Below, piece after piece: positions 10,018 through 19,482 of a DNA stretch of 64,000 nt. The notes under the pieces are model-generated. The model was not told the DNA's origin. It saw only the letters and a list, made by a program, of their open reading frames with translations, and made no database searches. The first letter of the stretch is position 1, and each line of letters opens with the position of its first letter. Source of the DNA: Corbicula japonica (taxonomy: Eukaryota; Mollusca; Bivalvia; Venerida; Cyrenidae); assembly GCA_038501625.1 (NCBI GenBank), contig JAZAYU010000035.1, positions 1,002,001-1,066,000 of the forward strand, given 5' to 3'. The position numbers and the translations under genes were made by a program.

Positions 10018-11527
10018 CTCAAAAGAAAAAGTTTAGTCAGTATTTTCGTTTTCGCCCTTAATCTACAATATTGCAAATATCGTGAAAAAAATGAACATAT
10101 GTGTTGTACTAACTCTTCTTATGACATACACGATGATTTGTTTACGAAAACCTTCCTCATTAGACCGTGACTGTGTAAATTCAAAATGCTTGAGGTGCAC
10201 GTGCCGATTAAAACCGACATTGAAATTTTCGCAAATTTCCTTTCACATTAAAAGTGTATTGTCCACAATGAAAAAAAGCCGGAGTAAAATTTCTGGTAGC
10301 TAGCCTTGGTTGCCGTCCCGGCCACTATTAATGAAAGAAATATTGCTTTGAGATTTCTAAAAGCTTGTTTACACGCTGCTGACGTAGCAGGTCGTTTTGT
10401 TTGGCATGAGCGAACAATATATCGTATACAAGCGCGAATCTGAAAAACTGGCATCGTCAACCACCTGCGTAGTCCACGTAGCACGTTGAAAACAACGTCG
10501 CGCGAAGATCGCTACTTAGTGACGTCAACACGACGTAATCACTTTACACGTGCTTAAAAGCTCCTTTCTACGTCTTAGACGATCTACGTGGGTCAAGAAT
10601 ATTCGTTTGTAACGCTTGAAACCGATTGAAAGCAGCTCGGCTGCGACCTCGACATCCTTACAAAGGTATTCTTCTAACAGCACGTCAACGCGTCGCACAT
10701 TTGAATTGGGCACGCCAGCGCAGTCGCTGGAATAGATAGCGATGGAACAGGGTCGTTTTCAACGCTTAGTCCAAATTTTATCTCAAAGAAGCTGATGAAA
10801 TTGGTTGTTTTTGGCGACGCCGAGGAGAAAGGTTTGATCCTGCTTACGTCTTCGAATATAAACGTTACGGTGTTGTGAGCGATATGATCTGGGGTGGTAT
10901 TTCTTATAACGGCAAGACAAAACTCAACAGAATACGGAATTTCTTAAATGCCGTCCTTTATTGTGCAGAAATCATTAACCCTGTCGTTTCTCCTTACATA
11001 GTGAAAGGCTTGCGTTCTACAGCAGGATAATGCACGCTGCCACATGGCACGTCATACACGGAATGTTCTTGTTGTCAACAACATAAACATACTCGATTGA
11101 ATTAAAATAACCTGATCTTTCCCCGATTCAACACATGTGCGACTATCTTGGAAGAAAGGTGCGTGACAGGATTGACGTCAACAACGTAAATGATCTGAAA
11201 CGGTTATTGCACAAGGAATTGGCCATAACCCCTATACACATCATTCGAACAATCGTAAACAACATACGAGAGGCGTTTTCTGGCTTTTATTAAAGCTAGA
11301 GGTGGCCGTACAAAATATTGAGTGTGATGTAAAGTTTGATTTTGACCCCTGTCTTAAATCTTAATCAAATTGAATGGCTTTTTATGACTGTGTTCAGTTA
11401 ATATTGTTGAAATTCATTGGGTATTAAAACGATTTTCGTATTGAATAATGCTTTTGTCTTCAATTACAATTTATAACAGTTTTATCATATCAAGTAGTCC
11501 TACTGACTAAACTTTTTCTTCTCAGGA
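10018..11527 (+). mobile_element. Tc1/mariner-like element with terminal inverted repeats
   Basis: The left terminus CTCAAAAGAAAAAGTTTAGT (10018) is complementary to the right terminus ending CTTTTTCTTCTCAG (11502-11525), and TA dinucleotides flank both ends. Inside is a decayed plus-strand transposase reading frame. Length (about 1.5 kb) and target TA fit the Tc1/mariner superfamily. Related internal sequence occurs at 27367-29170. Confidence 0.65.
10340..11290 (+). pseudogene. Tc1-like transposase relic
   Basis: Fragments in shifting frames resemble a DDE transposase: an LRSPRSTLKTTSREDRYLV-like DNA-binding region near 10460, RYGVVSDMIWGGISYNGKT near 10860-10915, and QQDNARCHMARHT around the second catalytic Asp near 11020. 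Multiple stops and frameshifts interrupt it, so it is non-functional. Confidence 0.6.
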
Positions 11528-11529
11528 TA

Positions 11530-13130
11530 TATCGGACAAAAATACAGTTTATATTCCTTCCTTTTATAGTAAAATCCCTTCAGAGAAAAATGTCAACAAG
11601 AATGATAGTATATGTTTAATTAATCTACGTTATCACAAAGTGCAAAGGGTCAACTGATACATTTTTGTTTACTTAACTTTATTAATCAAATAAATCTTAT
11701 TGAATCGATCACCAAAGGGCAGTTTGCTATATGTACCATCTTCGCGTAGGTGAAGTACAAATAAGTTTTCGCATTTCTTGACACTAACAAATACATTTAA
11801 GTAAAAGATTATAGTTTGATTTTAAATGGTTTTACCGAATTTGATTAACTTATTAGTTACCGCTGTTGTTCCGTGCATCAAAAAGGGTAAAATATGCATA
11901 TCAGTAAAAACAGCCTCCCACACAGAAGAGAGAGGGAGGGAGCATGGTTAATTAAATGATCAGTTTCATAAAAGACACCACTAACAATAAACAAAAATGA
12001 GAACCCGAGGGATTACCGCCTTGGAATGTTCAGTGGCAAATCAAATTGCCACTGGGGGTTTAAACCAGGTTCTAGGGTGCACCAACCTCACACTAGCCCC
12101 AACAGGTTCTCATATCACAAAACAAGTACAAGTTGTCTTGGTTAAACAACTCCAACCCACTTATCGGCTCAACAATGTTTCATGCAAAAGCACACAAACA
12201 TATAAAACATAAGAAGCTTATAGCATTGCAAAGCCAAAGGGTTGTACTCAATGATCTTACCGAGACCAGAGCTCCTGGAGTAAAATCAGCAAGAACTCGA
12301 TGACAGGGATAAAAGAAACAAATCGAGCTTCTAGGTTCTTTTAAGAAAAGATTTCCCAATAAACCTTCATTAACTCTTAAAGACTTTACCTAGAAAAATT
12401 TAGGATTAGAAATTATTTTGTAATAGCAAAATGAAGTTAAACTATAAAATTACATTGTCATTGTAAACGTGGAATAAATGTCGCCATAATTAGTTATGTG
12501 ATGTGCGATCATAAGGTCATTTATTCAAATAACCAAATGTAAATTATAAAATATCATTGTGAAATAAAGTGTGTGTCTCAGCAGCCATTGATCTTAACGG
12601 GTACAATTGTAACCACAAATGCCTAACGTTTGTTTATATCTCATTAGTTCGAGACAACATATACTTCAGCATATCCGACCGAAGCACTGGAGTGGACTTC
12701 AATTAAACTGAAATAGATGTATGAGTATATTGCGACAATTTCTTTAGAAATTAAATAAATGTTTATCCATCACAGAGGAAGTTGCACTGTTTAGGTTGAA
12801 GTATCCAAGTAGAAAACTTTGTGATCATCGTGATACTGATATTACTAACTTTAAACCAACAAGCTAGATATTTGTGGCCGTAATTCGACTGTAATTAAGT
12901 GCCAAATCTCTGTTATAAATTGATGGATTGCAACAGTTTTTTTAAAGTCTGGCATTTCAATACCCCTTTATAAATATAACCATCAAGAGCAATGATTAGG
13001 CTCTGGTGAAAGACAGACGAACAATAGAAAGACAACTCAAAACAATCACTTCGTCTTCGGCGGGATATTAAAACTTGTACGGAAAGCGATATGTGCATAT
13101 CCGGAAAGGCCACATACAACCTCCTCACAC
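11530..13130. other. upstream flank of copy 2 (duplicated at 30.6-31.7 kb)
   Basis: From ATCGGACAAAAATACAG onward this region aligns with 30594-31707 upstream of copy 4, interrupted by an R1 repeat (11893-12330) absent from the other locus. No gene is seen. Confidence 0.6.
11893..12330 (+). repeat. dispersed repeat R1, long copy
   Basis: Starts near AAATATGCATATCAG and carries the hallmark blocks: GCCTCCCACACAG, GAGAACCCGAGGG, CCGCCTTGGAA, CAAATTGCCACTGGGGGTTTAAACCAGGTTCTAGGGTGCACCAACC (interrupted wording here is one continuous family block) and a ...GCACACAAACATATAAAAC segment. The open frame at 11997-12212 lies within it and is shared by other R1 copies, so it is repeat-derived. Confidence 0.65.
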
Positions 13131-13141
13131 AGCAAAAAGTA

Positions 13142-14745
13142 TTATTATTATTATTAATTACCAAACTTATATAGCGCCCTTTTCATATACACGTTCAAAG
13201 GCGCTTTACAATGATATAAACTAATATAATAACTGATTACAAGCAATACAATTAAAATACTAAAACAGCATTCAAATAATAAGATCAGAAGACTTGATCT
13301 TGATCCATGATCTTCCAGGAGATCCCCCAAGCGTTTAAGACTGACTATGATGCAACTAGAAGTTGCCTGTATGTGACTAGAAGTCACCAAAAACGCAACA
13401 AGTAGTCGCCCGTTTGTAACTAGAAAACACCTGAACGCGACAAGAAATCGCCTGTATGTGACGAGTAGTCACCTGAATGCAACAAGAAGTCGCTCCTATG
13501 TGACTAGAAGTCAACTGAATGCAACAAGAAGTCGCTCCTATGTGACTAGAAGTCAACTGAATGCAACAAGAAGTTGCCTGAAGCCCGAATGTGACTAGAA
13601 GTCACTTGTATTTGACTTGACATTGCCTTCATGCGACTAAGAGCCACATTACTTGATGTATCTCCACCTGAATCCTTGATGTGACCCAAGGCCACCAGGT
13701 CTAATCCGGAAGTCCCTGTCCACTTTACAGCATTCAAATAATAAATCTACGACATACTAAGAACAAGGATACGAGACAATCATTTAAAATGTGGTACATG
13801 TATTAACCTAGTCGTTTGAAATTAAAATATTCTAGCGAAACTTATAAGATACTAAATAAAAAAATAATGTATTTTAGAATCAACATCTTAAGTACTTGTA
13901 ACTGTCTTAAAAGATATTAGCCGAAATAAAAGAAATTGTAAAATTATGGTTGATATCACACTATAGTCACACAGTTTTCTAAAAATCACTGTCTCAGATT
14001 ATCCACGATAAAAATACTATTCATAGGCTTGTTTGAAATAGTGTGTTTTAAGTGCACGTTTGAAAGAACACAATGAGCTTGAGTCTCTGACATCAGACGG
14101 CAGATCGTTCCACAGTTTCGGAGCTGCATATTCAAATCGTCGGTCGCCATAGGTTACAGTTTTACTTTTTGGTATAAATAAAGTGCTTTGTTCTGAGATC
14201 GTAGATTCCTTCGTGGTTTGTAAACGCATAACATGTCTTCCATATATTCCGGCGATTTTCCGTTTAAAGCTTTGTAGGTATGTGTTAAAATTTTGAACTG
14301 GATTCTGTATTGCACGGGAAGCCAATGTAATTCTTTTAGTACAGGTGTATTATGATCGTACCGCGAAGCTCTGGAGATGATGCGGGCAGCTGTATTTTGA
14401 ACAATCTGCAGTTTGTTGATTACTGTTTGAGGTACTCCATACAATAGTGCATTGCAGTAATCTAGGCGCGAAATGACCAATGAAGTGACAAGTTGTTTAG
14501 ATGCATCAATTGTCAGATATTTCCGAATTCTGCCTATTTGTCTAAGATGAACATAACATGATCTGCATACCGTATTGATGTGATCTTCCATGTTCATGTT
14601 TGAATCAAAGATGGCACCTAAATTTCTAACATTAACCGATTGATTTATTTTAGAGTCACCCACGGTTATCGATAGATCTTCAATGTGTTTGGAGTTATAC
14701 GGAGATGAGAACATGATGACTTCTGTTTTATCAGTGTTAAGTTTG
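13142..14745 (-). mobile_element. 5'-truncated non-LTR retrotransposon (CR1/L2-like LINE)
   Basis: On the minus strand the insert encodes the C-terminal part of a LINE reverse transcriptase and ends in a GGCGCTATATAAGTTTGGTA tail plus an (AAT)n microsatellite, typical of CR1/L2-type elements. An 11-bp direct repeat, AGCAAAAAGTA, flanks it (13131-13141 and 14746-14756). The paralogous site near 31709-31720 has a single CAAAAAGTA, so the target-primed insertion is well bounded. Confidence 0.85.
13283..13744. mobile_element. nested insertion with minisatellite in the LINE 3' region
   Basis: An 18-bp direct repeat ACAGCATTCAAATAATAA (13265-13282 and 13727-13744) brackets 444 bp. Much of this is a degenerate tandem array, with a unit of about 42 bp containing GTGACTAGAAGTCAACTGAA and GCAACAAGAAGTCGC. 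The long flanking repeat looks like a target-site duplication, or alternatively array expansion between short repeats. Confidence 0.6.
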
Positions 14746-14750
14746 AGCAA
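14017..14750 (-). pseudogene. LINE reverse transcriptase C-terminus, frameshifted
   Basis: One frame (14154-14750) reads LKLNTDKTEVIMF, then LVTSLVISRLDYCNALLYGVP, LQIVQNTAARII and LKELHWLPVQYRIQFKI. A second frame (14017-14325) continues with FEYAAPKLWNDLPSDVR and CSFKRALKTHYF. These are the hallmark blocks after the RT catalytic core in CR1/L2/Jockey-type LINEs. The catalytic YADD box is upstream of the truncation and missing. A frameshift near 14200 separates the two parts, so the fragment is dead. Confidence 0.85.
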
Positions 14751-14809
14751 AAAGTAAAGAGTTTAATAGCTAAAGTAAGTAGATAAATACTAAGCATATA
14801 TAAATTCTT

Positions 14810-15444
14810 AGTCACAATTCCTGGAGGGGCCCGGACGGTTTTTAAGTTCGGCGGCAGACAGGGCGGATTTAATTTCAAAGGTGACCGGGTGGCGTAAAGC
14901 TTTTTGAAGTTACAGTCACAATACTACGGGACCGGGTCGGCGGCCGTTAAGAAAATTCAAACTGTTGTTGCAAAGGAAAGTGGCCGGGCGCAGCTATGTC
15001 GGGCGGTGCTCGGCCTGTGATTGTCCGGCACAAATCCATTTTTTCCAAACCGTCCTGTCACCGCTCGATTTCCGTTCAGGCACCGCTCAGTGACAGTACT
15101 GTTTCCTCTAGATGGTACAAGGCCCGCCCGGTTTTGTTTGTGCCACCTGTCGCCCTCCATATTCGGCCAACCTTGCCATTTTCGCCCCGTCACATCCCGG
15201 ATATCGCCTAATCATTGTGCTGTGCCCACCCGGTGTAAAGATTTATTATGCTGTCCCCGTCCGGCTTTAAAATCGCCCAAATCTCCAAACACGCGGAAGA
15301 AATTATAACTTGAGTGTTATAAGTCCACGGCGGGTTGACTTCAGCTGTCGCATGGTGCAAAGATTTCCGCCCGCTCGCCCCTTTCCGTTTTGGCAACTTT
15401 TCCTGTCTACAGCCCCGCCCGCGCCCATTTCAGGAATTGTGACT
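14810..15444. mobile_element. GC-rich element with perfect 14-bp terminal inverted repeats
   Basis: AGTCACAATTCCTG at 14810-14823 is exactly complementary to CAGGAATTGTGACT at 15431-15444. The interior is conspicuously GC-rich against an AT-rich background and absent from the paralogous locus at about 31.75 kb. Open frames on both strands overlap here with no recognisable product, consistent with base composition alone. It is a candidate non-autonomous DNA transposon. Confidence 0.6.
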
Positions 15445-15864
15445 GAAGCTTAAGTAAGTAGTAAGACTAAGTACGTATCAGGAATCACGTACATTGTAAT
15501 ATATTAACACGAAAGAACTAGATCTGGATTTTTTATTGCTCTGTTTGAATTTACAAGCCATAACTTATATTCATTTACATCACAAATGCAACCAGTAGCA
15601 ATCATTTTATAGTACTACTCCTGATTTGCTTTCAAGAAACTTCATACATTTTTGAGATACAATATACATTTATAAGCATACGTTTTTTATTTAATCATGT
15701 TTTAACAGTGCATATGCAAATGTACAAACTACACCCATATTGACTGACACGTTTCATCTTATCTTTATTTGAACTGGGTACAATATTAACAGTTGACCAG
15801 AGGACCCTAACTTTACAACAGGTATTTTAACCGGAGTTGGAAGAAACTAGGAAATAAATATAAC
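15445..15864 (+). promoter_or_regulatory. copy 2 promoter region and 5' UTR
   Basis: Matches the 400 bases upstream of copy 4. It contains the shared block TATTAACAGTTGACCAGAGG at 15784-15803 about 65-80 bases before the ATG, and ACGAAAGAACTAGATCTGGA further up. The TATA element is weaker (TATTAAC) than in copy 4 (TATAAAC). Confidence 0.4.
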
Positions 15865-15919
15865 ATGAACAAAATTTTAGCCATTTGGAATATTGCATTT
15901 TTTGCTAGTATCATAAAAG
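15865..15919 (+). CDS. copy 2 exon 1: signal peptide
   Basis: Encodes MNKILAIWNIAFFASIIK, a hydrophobic leader nearly identical to copy 4, then a GTAAGT donor in phase 1. Confidence 0.7.
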
Positions 15920-16111
15920 GTAAGTTATGTCATTTTAATTTTTAAAACTGATTATAAATTCCGTTGGTCCCATAAAGCACAATAACAATAGTAACAATAG
16001 TAAACACTTCTTTAAATATTAACTAAGATAAAAATACACAAATCAGGAAGGGAATGTTCAGAAAACACAACCTTCACAGCCAAATATCATCAAAAACAAA
16101 AGAACATTTTT

Positions 16112-16198
16112 GTAATTCTCTACCTGGGGGCGTCTCGTCATGGCGACAGCGCCTAGCCCTGCAATTCCGAAAACGCAACCAATTGAGCTAACCGAGAC
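16112..16198 (-). repeat. tRNA-like SINE fragment
   Basis: The minus strand reads GTCTCGGTTAGCTCAATTGG, a good tRNA A-box region, within a segment missing from the paralogous intron at about 32.43 kb. The B box is poor, so this is a fragment. Confidence 0.5.
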
Positions 16199-16559
16199 AA
16201 CCAAAATGACCATAAAGTTGATGCAATCAATAAAAAAGAAAGCGTTATTATCCCAATTATTTGGTCTGTGGAAAAGATAAACCATTTTAAACAAGGTGTT
16301 AATATCCTAACTAATAGAAAATTAAGATTTAAGAGGTATATGCCGAAATACGATATTTCCTAAAACACTTAGACTTAAGCATGAGCATACGCTGTTCAAC
16401 ACAGAATGTAACCTGCTTTGTACCTTCCACTAAATCACTTCACTTTCAAAGCAATAAAGCTATAGATTACAATTTAACACAGTTTCAAACAAAACAACAT
16501 TGAAGTTTAGTTGTATTTATTTAAACTAATTTATACTAATTATCAATGGAACACCTTAT

Positions 16560-17095
16560 TATACTCCAGCAAACGGAGTTTGGGAGTATATAAGAATCAT
16601 CATCCGGTCGGTCGGTCTGTCGGTTGTTTTGACACTGGCAGTAACTACGTCTACAGTTTTTAAGATAAGTGCTAGTATTGACTTGAAACTTTTAACATGT
16701 TTGTGTGTACATTTGCACGACAAATATTTTTCATGTGGAGCAGTCCATTATATTTTGGAGGGCTGCATGATTTAACAAAATCATGCGACGCGAAATACCT
16801 CTGCAGTTTTCAAGATAAAGACTTGAAACTTACAACTTTAAACGCACGAGTGTTTATCTGCGTGAAATATGTTTCAATTGGATCAGTACATTATTTTTCC
16901 GATTTGGTTATAAACCTTAAAATAGAAAATCATAAAGAAATGGCGGAAGAAAATATACAAAATTCATTTTTTTTTTATTTTGCAGTATAAATTAATGCAT
17001 AAATATATACCCAAGGTTAATGAAATGCGGCGCTACATTATCTGTAATATCTTGCGAACGCGATATTCAAAAACAATGAAAATCTGTGAGGAAAC
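16560..17095. repeat. repeat starting with a TATACYCCA hairpin
   Basis: ATACTCCAGCAAACGGAGTTTGGGAGTAT forms a stem-loop and is followed by CCGGTCGGTCGGTCTGTCGG. The paralogous intron has only about 80 bases of it (32790-32870, with the better stem ATACCCCA/TGGGGTAT). A related minus-strand copy ends near 62390-62402. The open frame at 16697-16990 is inside it and not supported as a gene. Confidence 0.55.
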
Positions 17096-18201
17096 TCTCG
17101 GTTACACTGCACGTAATAATAAATCGAATGTCGCTTAATGTGATAGCGTAACAATTAACCCAGGGAAAGCGGAAACAGTTAAGATCTGAAGTCATCTTTA
17201 AAGTTTACCCTGCGTTGCTTTATGCTTTAAGTATAATTATCAAACAATGTAAAATCATTATCAGTTCAATGTTCATTAGATCTCTGGATCATCTAAAGTT
17301 ACACTTGAACATTTAGCACTTAGCAACACACGCAGTTCTTACATAACATGCACGCAGACACGACCCATGGTTTACATTCTATGTGAACACAAATGGCTGT
17401 ATATCAGCTTCGGTGAGTACTTAATCTCGACAGCGTCGTCTGGTCGCACACTTCGAATATCTTCACTACACGTGAGCGCTGATCGATAATCAAGTTAATC
17501 AATGACTCTTAAGCATGATATGAACCACTCCTTTGCCTCTGCTTTGATTTTCTCTTCCGCTCACAGAAATATGGATAAGCACAACATAGGTTCAGAAGAA
17601 AATGGCATGATGAAACTTTCCTAAAATGGATGAATTTGGATAAATAGATCCTTGATATACTGCTGCCAAAGTATTTAGTCATTTCTCTTTAAGGTACCTT
17701 GATCTTAAGGGCTCTCGCTCAGTTGCTTTTTAAAGCTTTAAACAGTTTGGCTGTTAGGCCAGAGATAAAAGTTATTAGATTCTCATCCGGATTTTGGGGA
17801 AAAAGTGGGCGGGTGGACACATTTTAATGTTTATTTTTTATTAACGAAATACCTGAGAACAAACTTACTTTAAAGTTTTAGAAAATGGCATTTATAGTTA
17901 TCAGAATCTTTGGTGTAGAATATTAATCTATCTTTTCAATTTCTTCCAAAAAATCACGATAACAACTTGCAAAAGTAGCAGGTTGGTGCCTATTCTTGCT
18001 TTAAAAGCCATACCAGTCTTTAATAGTGACACTATCACCTTCGGTAAGCATCGAAATGATGAACATTTTACTTTATTATTGTCGGCATTGTGTTTTTTCA
18101 TATCCGGGATGGTCTAAAACTTGTTCTGTCCGGAACAGAATATGTTCTGATTTTAATATTCTGGAATAATCTGGTGAGGAATTTTAAATTTACCATTACA
18201 G

Positions 18202-18347
18202 TTCTTACACTGCCTTCTTGACTGTCGGTGCCTTGGTAGGTATTGTGATTAATAGTATAGTGTTTATCTGCTGTGTGGTTGCCGTCATCTGTTGTGTTGT
18301 GAAGCAGAAAAAACATCCGGGGATGATCATTCAACCGCACCAGACTG
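18202..18347 (+). CDS. copy 2 exon 3: transmembrane helix
   Basis: Starts after TTACAG and encodes a SYTAF stem, the helix TVGALVGIVINSIVFICCVV, then AVICCVVKQKKHPG, and ends in phase 1 at GTAAGT. An Asn replaces the family Gly within the helix. Confidence 0.65.
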
Positions 18348-18435
18348 GTAAGTTATGTCCGGACGCATGAAAATATTGAGAAGCTGTCAACACGTAGCTA
18401 GTTGGCGTTGACAGTAATACATTGCCATTGATGCC

Positions 18436-18487
18436 TATGAACAGGCTCAACCGAGTCTGCAATATTTTCATATTTGTTGTGTTAGGT
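18436..18487 (+). repeat. R3 hairpin repeat in copy 2 intron 3
   Basis: AACAGGCTCAACCGAGTCTG followed by CAATATTTTCATATTTGTTG. The equivalent intron of copy 4 carries a better-paired version. Confidence 0.55.
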
Positions 18488-18524
18488 GGCACACACGCAC
18501 GCAAGGGCGTACGCATACACGCGC

Positions 18525-18527
<3 letters not shown>

Positions 18528-18555
<28 letters not shown>

Positions 18556-18571
18556 GGCAGACAGACAGGCA

Positions 18572-18652
<81 letters not shown>

Positions 18653-18790
18653 ACAGATTGGATTGGATTGGAATGGAATGGAACGGAACGGAACGGAACG
18701 GAATGGAATGGGACGGATGGGATGGGACGGAATGGGACGGAATGGGATGGGACGGGATGGTATGGTATGGGATGGGATGGGATGGATGCT
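18528..18790. repeat. compound microsatellite (CAGA)n(GGCA)n(GGAAT)n
   Basis: CAGA repeats grade into a long GGCA run (to about 18650) and then a GGAAT/GGAAC/GGGAT pentamer array. These produce the apparent frames of alternating Arg-Gln or Pro-Ile, which are not genes. Confidence 0.9.
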
Positions 18791-19060
18791 CAGAAAATAC
18801 AGCCTCGTCACACAGCCAAAAACAGAGTGAGAGGAAACGAAAGGGTCAATTAAATGATGAACTTAATGAGAATCGAAAACCTGACGGGAAACTGCTTTGG
18901 AACGGTCAGGTCAGAATTAAAACGTTTGCGTTAGTGGACGAACAGGTTCTCATATTAACAAAACACTTTAAGTTGTCTTTGTGATTTAGCTCGAACTTAC
19001 CCATCAACCCGACTATGTTGCATGCAAACGCACAAAAAGATCAAGCTTTGAAAGAATCTT
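18783..19060 (+). repeat. R1 repeat fragment
   Basis: Contains the R1 blocks CAGCCTCGTCACACAGCCAAA, TGGAACGGTCAG, ACAGGTTCTCATATTAACAAA and CATGCAAACGCACA. It aligns with 35650-35830 in copy 4. Confidence 0.5.
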
Positions 19061-19276
19061 TGGCTAAGATGAATGATAGTAAATATTTGGACATATACTA
19101 GTATTTGACATTGATTTCCTTATGCTTGAAATGCCAATAATAATTATTGTTAAAAAAAGTTTGATTGAAGTAGCTTATTGTGTTTGTCCATTTCTGGCTG
19201 TGGGATCTGTTTCGATTTGTACGTTCAGTAAATGGGTAATTACGACTTATCTTTTAAAGTCTGATTTAATCTTCAG

Positions 19277-19482
19277 CGGGCAATGTGGCAGTAAGTTCAA
19301 GCGGGCACACTTCTCAGATGTATGGGCAACAACCTTATGGACAGCCAAATGGGCAGCCCGCGTATGGACAGCAGTCATACGGACATCCGCCTCCGAACAG
19401 TACCACAGCATTTGGTTGGAAGCCGAACCAACCTGGACAAGATATGACATACCCACCACCGCCTCAGCCAGCGACAAACTAG
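19277..19482 (+). CDS. copy 2 exon 4: tail with lost tyrosines
   Basis: 206 nt, open, encoding SSSGHTSQMYGQQPYGQ, then PAYGQQSYGHPPPN and NQPGQDMTYPPPPQPATN. Relative to copy 4, the PPPY motif and the last residue have each changed Tyr to Asn. Confidence 0.6.

Larger units (their letters stand above)
15920..18201 (+). other. copy 2 region between exons 1 and 3
   Basis: Contains a minus-strand tRNA-like insertion (16112-16198) absent from copy 4, and a repeat starting with the ATACTCCAGCAAACGGAG hairpin (16560-17095, truncated in copy 4). Sequence matching copy 4 up to about 17715 is followed by unrelated sequence where exon 2 is expected. Confidence 0.6.
15865..19482 (+). pseudogene. copy 2: CYYR1/STMC6-like gene lacking exon 2
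   Basis: Exon 1 (15865-15919), exon 3 (18202-18347) and exon 4 (19277-19482) are clear and have normal splice sites and phases, but no Cys-rich exon lies between 15920 and 18201. Alignment with copy 4 breaks at about 17715, just where exon 2 should follow, and resumes about 18150. Joining exon 1 directly to exon 3 shifts the frame (phase 1 into phase 2) and soon meets a stop. Two tyrosines conserved elsewhere are also lost in the tail: PPPY has become PPPN, and the final Tyr has become Asn. It is most likely a pseudogene, though an undetected divergent exon 2 cannot be excluded. Confidence 0.7.

Noticed and set aside
15021..15308. Overlapping Pro/Arg/Cys-rich frames on both strands
   Set aside because: They coincide with the GC-rich TIR element, where stop codons are rare by composition; no recognisable protein.
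18422..18984. Long frames rich in RQTD/RQAG and GTERNGTE, and the reverse CLPACLPA frame
   Set aside because: Translations of the CAGA/GGCA and GGAAT microsatellites, not genes.
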